From contig JAVYIG010002739.1 in the NCBI GenBank assembly GCA_035222895.1, forward strand, positions 62,001-126,000: a stretch of DNA of 64,000 nucleotides, read 5' to 3'. Origin of the DNA: Strongylocentrotus droebachiensis (taxonomy: Eukaryota; Echinodermata; Echinoidea; Camarodonta; Strongylocentrotidae). Shown in pieces: positions 24,496 through 35,150 of the stretch. The position numbers were made by a program, and so were the translations under genes. Below the pieces are notes generated by a model. It made no database searches. It was given only the letters and a program-made list of their open reading frames with translations, and was not told where the DNA came from. Every line of letters starts with the position of its first letter. Within the stretch, counting starts at the first letter, position 1.

Positions 24496-25444
24496 TATTC
24501 TTGCGCTTTTGTTACCTGTCCATTCTAAATAAATATGGTACAAATTTGAGTACTGTGTATTTCATCATATTATATATGATAATAATAATGTACTTAATTG
24601 TAGTAAGATATGTTTAAGACGAGAACATTTTTCTGTGAAATCTTACAAAATTGTATGAGCTATAAAATGTTATTAAAGAGTGGAAAATACATACATCAAA
24701 CTGATTTCGAATAAAAGATAAAACGAAATAGTTTTTATTTAATATTTTGTTTAAGTTTTGACAGCAACAGCGGACATTGTGTAAATTATCACTCATTTCA
24801 CTGAGTATGCCTATCTTTAAAATCATACTTTTTTAATATCCATTTAGCCATTTTTTTAATTTCTATTGCTCAAATGTATGGGCGGTGATTATCATAATCC
24901 TTGTTTAGCCATTATATTGATATGATTTGATTGATTGTTTCAATATTACTTGTGAAGCTATATGATCGCATTTGTCGTATTTGTTTTGTACGTAAAGAAC
25001 CATATGGAAGGTAATTTTTTTTATTTTGCTCATACATATTCAAGAGTATCAAACTCCTTTTTTTGTGTAGATAAATCAAGTCACGTTGAAATGAGACTTG
25101 ACATTTTACTTAAAGATAATGCAAAGATTTGGGAATTTTTGAAAATTGGATGGATAATAATACTTTAAAATGCTGATATATTTGGATGCCCCTGTGGATG
25201 CATTATAAGCACTAGAACATTTAGCCCCTAAAACGCTTCTGCTTTCGCGAAATTGAATTATCAACAATTAACCGGTGTTCCCGGTATATTCCATATACTG
25301 CAAATAGCGCCTAAACCTATTTCATGATAGCTGCGTCCATGGAAATCTTAGAATATGCAGTTCTGATATATAATTTTCAAACAAAAATAGCAAATCGGTC
25401 GATTGTAGTTAACTAAAATTGTTTTAAAGCTAAAGTAATATCAG
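24496..25444. other. non-coding, no gene seen
   Basis: AT-rich; nothing recognised. Confidence 0.4.
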
Positions 25445-25620
25445 TCTTGAGAGGGAGCTATACAACATAAAGAGTTTAGTATTTACAATTTCATCACTTT
25501 AGACTAAATTTTTACCGCGACAACGATCACTGAATATTGTAAAATCGCATATGCTTCCAATACGTTCATTTGAACCAAATTCATGACCCATACCAAAACT
25601 TTGTATTACTTTTAATAGTT
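25445..25620 (+). repeat. dispersed repeat shared with 14903-15083
   Basis: GAGGGAGCTATACAACATAA through ACCAAAACTTTGTATTAC, about 85-90% similar by eye. Confidence 0.85.
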
Positions 25621-26185
25621 GATTCTGTTTCTCCGTTTCATGAAATTGTGTTGGTATTTAACCAACCAAAATATAAGAGTGGGATTTTAACTGGAGGTAA
25701 CGTTTTTTCTTCTTCAAACCGAAACCGTAAGAGTAATAGGGTTTTAAAAATATGTATATTTACTAGAAAAAATACTTCTTAACTTTGACTTTAGTTTTGT
25801 ATTCAAGCATGATGTTTTTTTTCATTTATAATGTCAAATTTCATTTTGAAAAGCTCCTAGTGTATTTTTTTTTTCTATGATCTTTTTTCAGGAAAAAAAT
25901 ACAATTTAAATCATTTCAGTTATGAATTCTAACGCATTTGGGGTGGGAAAGCAAGATGTTTTACGGCACTGAAAAGTCTTCCCGGGACGGCTTGCGGGGT
26001 CATTTCCATAAAACTGTTTGGTGTGCATATCGTGCTAACATTCGCGAGGCCCTTCCGTGTCCAAATGCTATTATTTGTTTCCTAGTTTTTCAACCGATTT
26101 ACAAATTTGGTCAATTATGGCGTTTACAGACAAACTTTTACATGCTTTTCAGCCTTTTGTTCCCTGAAATTAATCATGTAAACTT

Positions 26186-26187
<2 letters not shown>
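25621..26187. other. non-coding, no gene seen
   Basis: No recognised feature. Confidence 0.35.
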
Positions 26188-26220
<33 letters not shown>

Positions 26221-26228
26221 AGGGAGAT
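26188..26228. repeat. (GA)n plus poly-G
   Basis: GA dinucleotides followed by a 10-G run. Confidence 0.9.
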
Positions 26229-26554
26229 AGAGTTCATGTCATTTACTTTATTTCAGAACCATGTGAGTCATGGTGGAAAAGACGAATATCACATGATATA
26301 GATACAAATCGTTAGCGTCTGATTATAAAGCAAGCTATCGTTTACTTTTTAATCAGAAGATTATTAACCCTTTTGTTTTTTCATTTATTCAAATTGCTCT
26401 CATTCTCGATATCCCATTTTGATATAGTTATCCTTTTTTCTCCAACCTCTCTTTCTTTTATGGCATCTCTCTATTATCATCATGTTAAACTACGTTTAGG
26501 ACAGTAATGAATCATCTCGGAGCTTTCCGAAAAGCTATTGTTTTTTGGTGTAAA

Positions 26555-26790
26555 ATATACACACCCTTAACATTATTCTCTCCTTTCAAACAGAAAAACA
26601 ACATCTGTGTCATAATATTGACAATATTGCTGGTCTTTCTCTGTTAAAGGCCTTCTTACTTTTCTTTTCTCTTTTGGAAAGAGCAATAGAATTTCCCGCA
26701 TTTTTAAGATTAAGCATGAATAAAGACACCCTGACCAGACGATTTTGTTTTATTACGCACTTGAAATAGTTTCTGTTATTCTTTTAAATT
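26555..26790 (+). repeat. dispersed repeat shared with 14265-14440
   Basis: ACACCCTTAACATTATTCTC, then CTTTCAAACAG, GTGTCATAATATTGACA, then AAAGAGCAATAGAATTTCCC match 14270-14410. It includes the TTCTCTYCTTTYAAA-type motif. Confidence 0.75.
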
Positions 26791-26934
26791 CATCTGTATA
26801 AAATTTCGCATTCAATCAATATCAAGTACGGGTAAGAATTCATTTTTTTCTCAGAAGGGCCGTCCTGCTTTCCGTTAAAGATACTTTCTCCTTTCAAGAA
26901 ATGGTTACATGTCGTTTTCCGTAAGGTTCATCTT

Positions 26935-27500
26935 GCTTAAACTTATTTCTTTCCAAAGGTTCGTAGCTCCGAAGGTCCGTTATTCCAAGTTCATAATTCT
27001 GAAAATTAAAAAAAAAGTGGTTCGTACTTTTGAAAGCGAGAATGGGTTCATAAGTCCGAAAATGTAAAGGTTCATACATTCGACAGCAATTAGAACCCTT
27101 TATTATTTCCGGAATTACGATCCTTCGGAATAATGAATACGTCATTTGCGGAATTATGAACCCTACTTCATTTTGAAAATTTGACTAACCCCTTTTCATT
27201 CTTTTGAATTACGAATCCTTGTTCAGGTTTCGGAATTATGAACCAACTTCTTTTTTCAGAATTAAAAACCTTTATTTCAATTTTGGAATCACACATCCTT
27301 TAAATTTTTTGAAATTACAAACCCTGTTAACATTTTGGAATTACGAAGCTTTGAAAATAGTGAACCTTAAGAGGAATGTATTTAATGTTCGGAAGTACGA
27401 ACCCTTTTTGATTGTTTGAATTGATTTTCCTTTTACATTTTCGGAATCATGAACCCTATTTAATTTCTGATTTGAGAAACCCTCATTTTCTTTGCGGGAT
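26935..27500. repeat. degenerate minisatellite in two opposed orientations
   Basis: Units of about 30-45 bp. To the right of about 27100 each contains TTCGGAATTAYGAACCC; to the left the same motif appears reversed as GGTTCGTANNTCCGAA (26958, 27020, 27060). The array therefore flips orientation once. Because the unit encodes Asn-Tyr-Glu-Pro in its sense direction, both strands show spurious peptides with repeated YEP. Confidence 0.8.
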
Positions 27501-27529
27501 TACAAATCCCGTTTGATTGCAGATTTATA

Positions 27530-27760
27530 ACACTGAACACCGGCCGCGCGGTCGCCGTATGGTTCCCCTGCGGCCGCCTTGCGGGCGCCTTGCGGCTACT
27601 TTTCGTCTGCCTTGGTATTTATCAAAAACCTTCGCCTGCCGCAGGGACGCCCTAAGGCGACCGGGCGTCATCACCTCAAAGGCCAGCCAGACGTGCAGCT
27701 ACCCTAACATATGTGACTGCTACAATATGTGACCGTGAGAATGCTTCGGCGGTCCTATAA
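27530..27760. repeat. GC-rich low-copy repeat, second copy
   Basis: Contains GCGGGCGCCTTGCGG, CCCTAAGGCGACCGGGCG and two ATATGTGAC boxes (27711, 27726), the same ingredients as 5665-5890. Sharply GC-rich against its flanks. Confidence 0.45.
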
Positions 27761-27782
27761 CTGGTATTGGCCGTAGACATCT

Positions 27783-28873
27783 TCAATTCAATTCAATGTT
27801 TTTTTCAAATTCAAAGTTTATTCAAGACTCTTCATGAAAATATTTAAAACATACAAATACAGAATGGACAAATAAAAAACAAGAAAGTGATAACATATAA
27901 CAATGGCAATTTATGAGAGCATTTGGGATAGGCAGAAAGGAATGATTCCTTATATGAAAGCCTACCCCTAAAAAGCTAATACAGGAACAAAAGAAACAAG
28001 AACAAAAGAACAGAACCAAAAAAAATAAATACAAAAAACATACTATATTGTACGATCAGAGTAAAAAAAGTGTCAACCTTGCCCATGCTGTTAATACCGA
28101 TTATTATAGTTATTTAACATAAATTGTTTATATTTAATTTGTAAAAGATTGAGAGTTTTGCATTTTTTAATTTCCTGAGATATGATATTCCATATTAATG
28201 GTCCTCAAACAAACAATTGAATTTTACATACATGTCGTTCTAATCTTGGGGAGGTGATAATTTAGGGCATTTCTAATAATAAAATTATGCACATCACAAT
28301 TCAAGTTAAAACATGTTGATAAAAAAGTAGGCAAATTGCCATTATAACATAAAAACATGAAAACTGCAATATAAAAATTATGCATATCGATTACATTCAA
28401 AATTCCAAGCGTACAAAATAAAGGATTACAGTGAGCATAATATTAGGAATGAGTTATAATGCGTATTGATTTCTATCGATTTTCAGAATATTTAAGGGAT
28501 AAAAATGAACTTTATATAAAATACCAATATGTTTTGCTATTTCATTACACACCACATTTATATGCTCATGCCACATCAATTTATGATTAATTACAATACC
28601 TAAAAACTTCAGATTATCTACACGTCCAAATTTAAGATTATTTGCTCGTAAATGAATGTCGTCAAAATCAATATTTTTATTTGTAAAACCATATACTTAG
28701 TTTTATCATGAATTAAAATCGTTTTATTATATAAAAAACAATTAGAAAGTTTAACAACTTCTTGCTTAAAAACATTTTGGTAAAACCTTGACATCAGAAT
28801 GAGACATAAAAACACTTGTGTCATCAGCAAATAAAATAAACTTCAATTTATCAGATATATTGCACATGTCATT
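27783..28873 (-). pseudogene. 5'-truncated CR1-like LINE
   Basis: On the minus strand the copy starts inside the reverse transcriptase at NDMCNISDKLKFILFADDT, with both aspartates of motif C intact. It continues with DKTKYMVLQ and LKFLGIVINHKLMWHEHI, then the C-terminal region (FLSTCFNLNCDVHNFIIRNA, LPKIRTT). It ends near 27783 in an ATTGAA-repeat tail. Several frameshifts are present. Its sequence around motif C is nearly the same as that of the LINE at 35515-38290, so both belong to one family. The 5' end joins a fragment of the 14.3/26.5-kb repeat family. Confidence 0.85.
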
Positions 28874-29170
28874 AAAAAGAGCTATAGAATTTCCCGTAAT
28901 CAAAAGATTGAAAATCAAAGCACCACCTGGCCATATTCCTTCTTGTTCTCTCCTTTTAAAATCACGTACCTGTAATCTCAATACGGTTCTTTGATTTATG
29001 TTTTGTAATCGTATTGACTAAACAGCGAGATGGAGTAAAAAGAGAATCATGTATAAATAAATCTTTTGTTTGACGATTATCTTTTCTCCACTCCTATTAA
29101 CCCTATTTTAAATAATCCATTAAATGTACTGCCTTTTAAGTGCAAACTTTCTTGCCGCTTTGAAAGATGA
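28874..29170 (+). repeat. CTCTCCTTTTAAAA-type repeat fragment
   Basis: AAAGAGCTATAGAATTTCCC and TTGTTCTCTCCTTTTAAAAT relate it to 14385-14700 and 26680-26720. Confidence 0.55.
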
Positions 29171-29324
29171 TAAACTAGAACATGCTCTGATGAAGTAAAT
29201 GGGCGCCGAAAGAAATTCATTGAGCACGTTATCATAGAGGTTCGACCAAGGCAAGAACATTAATTGGGCACTTCGTGTTTAAGGGCCTATGTCATCCAAA
29301 TACAAGTGTATTCCTGTTGGTGTT

Positions 29325-29463
29325 GGGGGGGGGGGGGGGGAGAGGATTTTTTTTTTTTTTGGTCCCAAAAATTTCGCAACGACTCAGGGGGGGGGGGGGG
29401 GGGGAGGGTAAGGTCAGTTTTGGGGGGTTACCCATTAACAACAAAATGAGGGGGGGGGGGGTT
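29325..29463. repeat. poly-G runs with short spacers
   Basis: Three G-runs (near 29326, 29389 and 29451) separated by a T-run and by TAAGGTCAGTTTTGGGGGGT. Predicted glycine-rich or proline-rich peptides here are artefacts of the runs. Confidence 0.85.
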
Positions 29464-30084
29464 TCATCAAAAATCACACACATAAAACAACCGTGTTGTT
29501 GATGAAGATGATTACATGGCGATTTTCCATCGGTGATTGGATGATTTTTGCTGGGCAATATTAGAGGGCGTTGTTTACCTCACATTTCCATATAAGTATT
29601 GTAGTTATTCATATAATAATATTATTAGGCCTATAGTAGGCATATTCATAAAGACCTAGGACTTTTCCTTTTCAATGAAATATGCGATACGCCGCATTTA
29701 AATCGGCTACAAATAACCGACCTTACTCTCAACTGTATAAGTATAACATTATGCATTGATAGAAGGACTTGGTAATTCTTCTCCCCTGTAATTACCAGAG
29801 CCGGAACTCTGACAATACGCTTTTCATTTTATCAACTTGACCAATTTAGTGAAGCATTCATGTATGGACCAACTCTTTTATGAAACGCTTATCTCAGCTG
29901 TCTGGACCGGACCCCACCCTGAGAGGAACAAACGAATGTAAAGAAGTAACTACTCTGGAAGATTACCGTTTTAAAAGAAGAAGATGTAGGCCTAAACGTA
30001 GGTCAATCTACATGACAATACAAACAACCACTCTAACTTATATACTTTTACGAGGGCATGTAACCATTTTAGAGCAGGTTTGAG
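29464..30084. other. non-coding, no gene seen
   Basis: Nothing recognised. Confidence 0.35.
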
Positions 30085-30866
30085 TAAAATATCCCAAGTC
30101 TACTCCAAAAATAACTTACTTTCAATAGAACCAGAAAAATCAGACAAACCAATCAAAAAAAGTTTAAGCAAAATCGGATAACTAATAAGAAAGTTATGAA
30201 TTTTTAATGACATAACAAAAAATGAAAATCATTACACAAATTGGCAACTCACTCATGAGTCTGTGACGTATAGTCCTCACTATCCACCAATTATTTTCTT
30301 TATATTGATAATATAAATTTCCTATTTTCACCCTAAGAATCTTATTTCTTCACACCAGCATCCAAGTTAGATTGTTAGTAATAGTTTTGATGTGTGGATG
30401 CACAAATAAAGAGTAATTTATGTCCAGTTAAATCATGAAAACTTGAATTTTGATAAACTATTTATATGAAAATCAATAATTATGAAATACAATATTCAGA
30501 AAATAGTATAAATTCTTCAAAATTCATAAAAGTTTTTGGGAGATGTCATGCACGCAATATGATACAAATCATATAACCTGGGCAAAGGCATGAGGAAATC
30601 AATTTTTGGGGAATAAAAAGGGAAATTAATGGGATTAAGCTATATAAAGCAATTGATAAGTTGTGAGGACATGACGTCACAAACTGATAACCATCTTGGC
30701 AAATTGTGTCGTGATTCTCATTGTTCCAAAGTTTTATATACTTTTTCAAAAAATCGTAACTTTCTTATAAGTTATCCGATTTTGCTCAAACTTCCTTTGA
30801 TTGGTTTGTCTGATTTTTCTGCTTTTATTAAAAGTAAGTAATTTTTCGAGTGGACTTGTCCTTTAA
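30085..30866. mobile_element. foldback element with long imperfect arms
   Basis: The left arm includes AAATCAGACAAACCAATCAA (near 30139) and AAAATCGGATAACTAATAAG; the right arm contains their complements (TTGATTGGTTTGTCTGATTT near 30798, CTTATAAGTTATCCGATTTT). The matched arms run at least 250 bp each, including GTCTGTGACGTA-TAGTCCTCAC against GTGAGGACATGACGTCACA. No coding sequence. A non-autonomous DNA element of about 780 bp. Confidence 0.85.
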
Positions 30867-31764
30867 TCAACCTAAATCCGTTCTTGGTTTGAGCGGGCAT
30901 ATGAAATGTTCAAATGTTTCACTGTCGCTCATAAAGTTGGAATATTTTTGTTTTACCCCAATTTATGGAATTATTTTAAAAATAATTTAAAAATAATAGA
31001 TGTAGATAATAGTATACATTCTCAGATTTGATTGAATAATAATTGGACAATGTGTGTTTTGCGTGACTGCTAAAGTATGTGTTTGCTACTATGCTTATCA
31101 ACTAGGGGACCTACGCCCTTAAGTCATAAATGACAGTAATGTGGATTAATGCCCTACAAAAGGGCGCTTATATAGCACATCGACACGGTTGTGATCCTGG
31201 GGCCTCACAGTTACGAGGCCATTGATTTGTCACTGAACCATGACTGTTCGCAGCGGGGGCTAGGGTAGGGGGCAGTTTCCATAAATAAAAAAAACAAAGA
31301 AAATGCAATAAATTTGCAATAATTTATTGCATTTTACCCCGGTTCCCAACATAAAATAATCCTCTGTGTGCCCATGCCTTGAGCCATAATGCATGGCACC
31401 ACTAGCTTTTTATTATTGATTGCTATCATTTGTGTCCTTGCCCCCGACTCGTAGTTTTTTGTTTTATACATATTGGTATTGTCTTAGTGTGCCTATGTTT
31501 CTAATCATTGTCCACCTCAACTGTTGCGTTTTTTTTTGCACTTCTTTCTTTATTGTTTCGTCACATTTAATGAATTACTATATTTTCAATATCATTTATT
31601 TTCGAATAAATAAAAGACTACCAAGACTACGACGATTAACTTCTTATTAGCCACACCCTTTCAACAAAAAACAAAACAAAAAACAACGAGATGCGAAAAT
31701 AAAACACACTGAAGCACAATTCTAATTTCACGAAATTCCTGACGTATTCAGAGAGGGATGGGGA
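30867..31764. other. non-coding; one AT hairpin
   Basis: AAAATGCAATAAATTTGCAA followed by TAATTTATTGCATTTT (31299-31335) forms a hairpin. No gene recognised. Confidence 0.45.
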
Positions 31765-31860
31765 AGGAGGGAGACAGAGAGAGAGAGAGAGAGAGACATA
31801 CAAACATAGACAGACAGAGATAGATAGATAAATAGATAGAAAGAGAGAGAGAGAGAGACG
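31765..31860. repeat. GA/GATA microsatellite
   Basis: GAGAGA, then CAGACAGAGATAGATAGATA, then GAGAGA again. Confidence 0.85.
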
Positions 31861-32543
31861 GTTGTGATGAATTATGATTTTGTTCTAATCTCTGTCATTC
31901 ATTTAGCTCTTTACATTACAAACAAAACAAATCAAATATGCGTACAAAAATTCAATAAATATGTTATTGATACAGCAACCTCATATCAAAATAAGGTTCT
32001 AAGAGATGTATAAATAGAGAAAAAATAAACAAAATTAAGCGGGTGGCAAAAACTATAAACAAAAAAATATTTTAAATTATGAGAAACGAATTCGAAAGCA
32101 TTCAAAGTAAATATTATTATTGTTTTCGAGAATAAAACAATGTTCATCTCAAGATTAATTTCCCAAATAGTCCTATATTTGATTTGCACATTTAAAAGAA
32201 AGGGTATTTTATAGTGTAGATCATGGCATAATGTTGGTCAGAATATAGCTACAAAATGTGTCGAAAACCCATGTAAAACGAAGGCTTTGGCCTATTATTT
32301 TTGACTGAATGACTGAATGAGGCGCAATGAGCAATGGAAGTCGAAAGCACCGCCAAATTTTACATTACTGGCGATGTAACCGAAATCGCTCCGTCACAGC
32401 GGAAACAATCGCCGTGCGCGGGCTTGCTCTCAAAGGGTTAACAAGCAGATTTTCCACCGATTCGCAAACCAATTTACAAGTGAACCATTCTGTCAAATGA
32501 ATCCATTGTCAAGTGAATCGTCTGAAAAGTTTTAATCCGCCCT
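31861..32543. other. non-coding, no gene seen
   Basis: A GACTGAAT duplication near 32300. Nothing else. Confidence 0.4.
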
Positions 32544-33336
32544 AAACCCTAATAAGGCCGGGGGGGGGGGGCATTATGCCCCCCCCCTCCACGATTTCTT
32601 CGATTGTTCGGGAACGCATATGGATGGCGCCCCGCCGCTCGCTGACTTTTTTCTTTCGAGTCTTGCGCATCTTTAAAAAAAATAAAAATTGAAAATCGGA
32701 CCTACAGTTACAAGGTCACGTGACCTTTTGTCTTTGCATGTCAGCCCGAAAATCGCTCATTTTTGTGATTTGTGTACAAAACATATGGAAATGTCATTTT
32801 TCCTAAAAATAGATCAAACATTGGTTAGTGGGTCTTGTTTAAAGTTTAGGTGGTTGTTTTGGGGTCAAAATAGTTGAATTGTAGTAAAAAATGAAATAAA
32901 ACAACAAAAACAACAAAATACATAAGTTAAAAAAACAGTGAAATACATAAGAAATTATCAAAACAATAGATAACATAAGGAATAAGCTGGCTCTTCCAAA
33001 TTTTTTTGTCGTATTATTATTCCAAATGGTCTAATGAATATATGTGGTGAAAATGAATGCTTAAATATGAATAATATATGATTTATGGGTAAAAATGTGA
33101 TTTTATTAACTTATTTGCATAAATTACCATAAATATGCAAATGAGTGATTTTTTTTCAAAAAATTGAAATTATCATATTATTCTATACACTTTACTTGAC
33201 ATGCATGCACATTTTGGCGGGGATCGGCCGTTTCACGGCCGAGATCTTAAAGGGGGGGGGGGGGGGGCATAATGCCCCCTCCCCCCCCCCCCCCGGCCGT
33301 ACTAAGACCTCAAATAGCCCGGCCCTTTTAGGGTTA
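32544..33336. mobile_element. inverted-repeat element with G-run ends
   Basis: The left end is AACCCTAATAAGGCCG, a G-run, CATTATG, a C-run. The right end is a G-run, CATAATG, a C-run, GGCC..., CCCTTTTAGGGTTA, the mirrored order. The ~790-bp interior has a GGTCACGTGACC palindrome near 32712 and no coding frame. Reads as a non-autonomous DNA element. Confidence 0.65.
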
Positions 33337-33765
33337 ATGCTCATGACAATTTAAAGTTAAAAGCGGGAAATTAAAAATTACAGCATGTGCATACAAATAT
33401 GAATAATCAATATAGTGTTGCTGTTCATCATTAATCATGATATCCGACCATTCCCTTCATAGTAATCTGCAAAATTAAATTAATGGTAAGTTTGAAGAAA
33501 AACAACGGGTTTCTTAGAATATTTGACTTCCAATTGTATAGCAAAATATTCATAAAACTTTGCAATGCTGTTTATCGTGGAAAAAGCCCTCTATTTAGTC
33601 TTTTTTCCAAATATTGCAAATTAAAAAAAATATATATTAACAGTTTCTCATAGTCTCTTTTTCTCAGCTTCCTTTATGATTTAAAGCGTTATTTGGATAT
33701 TTCGATGCAAAGTGTAAATACTAATTAAATCTACTGCTATATCAGCAGCAATGAACCTTATCAAA
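33337..33765. other. non-coding, no gene seen
   Basis: AT-rich; nothing recognised. Confidence 0.4.
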
Positions 33766-33932
33766 CTTGAAGAAAAAGAAGAAGAAGAAGAAGAAGAAGA
33801 AGAAGAAGAAGAAGAAGAAAAGAAGATTTAAAAAAAGAAGATGCAGAGGATAATGAAACAAAAGAAAAAGAAGAAAAACAAAGAAGAAGAAGAAGAAAAC
33901 GAAAGAAAAAAAGACAAAAACGAAAAAGCTGG
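33766..33932. repeat. (GAA)n microsatellite, partly decayed
   Basis: A nearly pure GAA run at about 33773-33820 passes into an impure GAA/AAAG purine tract. Peptides read here are low-complexity. Confidence 0.9.
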
Positions 33933-34057
33933 TAAGTGGTTACACCTGAAATGTTCATCCATTTCTCGTACATTACTTGGACTACTACGTTGATTAATAT
34001 TTGACCAACATTTCTCACTTCAAAATAAAGATCGAAACTTGTCATGGTTACTACCGT

Positions 34058-34080
34058 GAGAGAGAGAGAGAGAGAGAGGA
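34058..34080. repeat. (GA)n microsatellite
   Basis: GA dinucleotide run. Confidence 0.9.
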
Positions 34081-34324
34081 TAATGACGATGGTGAAGGTA
34101 ACGGTGAATCAAATTTGGATAATGCACACTTAGAAAGCATGATAATTGTACTTTTAAATAATGAAAATTGTTCTAAGGAATGGGATAATAATATAGGCCT
34201 ATCATTACCACCACCATCATTATTATTACTATTGTTATTGACGCATTGTGAGAATCACCACCACTATCATCATCACCACCATCATTAGCAAGAAAAGTAT
34301 GATATTCAAATATTTAATTTTTTT

Positions 34325-35150
34325 TTCGTGAATTTTGCTATGCAATTATACAAGGGTTTACCAAATGTACTATTTGTTAACAAGGTACCACAACCCCTTC
34401 TCCAGGTAACTATGCCATTTGTTATGAAACTTATTAAAGGATTTTCACATATCTATGCAATTTTATTAAAGAGAAGAAAAGGAGAATGTAAACGTTTTGT
34501 TAAATGGAAATGCATTTTAGACCTGAATGACAAGAGTTGGGAACCAAATTGTCCCATTGGATGCAATCGAAACCGGGCTGACCAGATTAAACTTTTAAAA
34601 AAGCAGAAATACGAAGGTGCAAACCATCCAGAGACTCCTAATAAATTGCGTTACTGATTAATTAATTATATCATTACAATTCTTTATTCTCAGTTTTTCT
34701 TATGTATAACTGATTTTCTTATACAATTGAAGATATGGCGTATATATTCAATACTGAATGAACGCCATTAAACCATTACCAACAACTACAACAACAACAT
34801 TGGATTTAAATGTACCATTGATGTAGGCTTACAATGGTTTCAGTTTAGGGTTTTGTAACGCATATTATATACGATTTACTGTTTAAAATGAATTTAGTCC
34901 CAAGAAAAGAATGTACATTTTGTAATGAACAGAGTGAAACAGTTAAACATCTGCTATGTGATTGTACGCACGTTACAAATATTTGGGATAGGTTGGAGAA
35001 CTTGATATATACTGGAACCGGAAATAAATTAATATTTCCAATACAAGATAAATTAGTTGATTTAAGAGGTTCAAATAATTATACATTTAAATGTATACTG
35101 ACTGTGGTGAGACAGGTGATAATATTCGAGTTTCGATTATAAACTATTTC
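34325..35150 (+). pseudogene. L1/Tx1-like LINE C-terminal fragment
   Basis: 34419-34560 encodes a stretch like that preceding the zinc knuckle of Tx1/L1-type proteins (MKLIKGFSHIYAILLKRRKG, then FVKWKCILDL). After a gap at about 34660-34880 comes the knuckle itself: ECTFCNEQSETVKHLLCDC (C-x2-C, then H-x4-C) followed by VTNIWDRLENLIYTG. It resembles the tail at 17920. Frame breaks and the inserted spacer mark a pseudogene; no poly(A) is evident. Confidence 0.65.

Noticed and set aside
26894..27419. Protein with repeated Tyr-Glu-Pro on both strands
   Set aside because: It is the translation of a minisatellite unit in two orientations and is diverged without regard to codon position.
29264..29558. 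Glycine-rich and proline-rich open frames
   Set aside because: Created by poly-G/poly-C runs.
32540..32556. Telomere repeat (CCCTAAACCCTAA)
   Set aside because: Only two loose units, explained as the end of an inverted-repeat element.
33761..34045. Ser/Leu/Phe-rich frame on the minus strand
   Set aside because: Derived from the GAA microsatellite.
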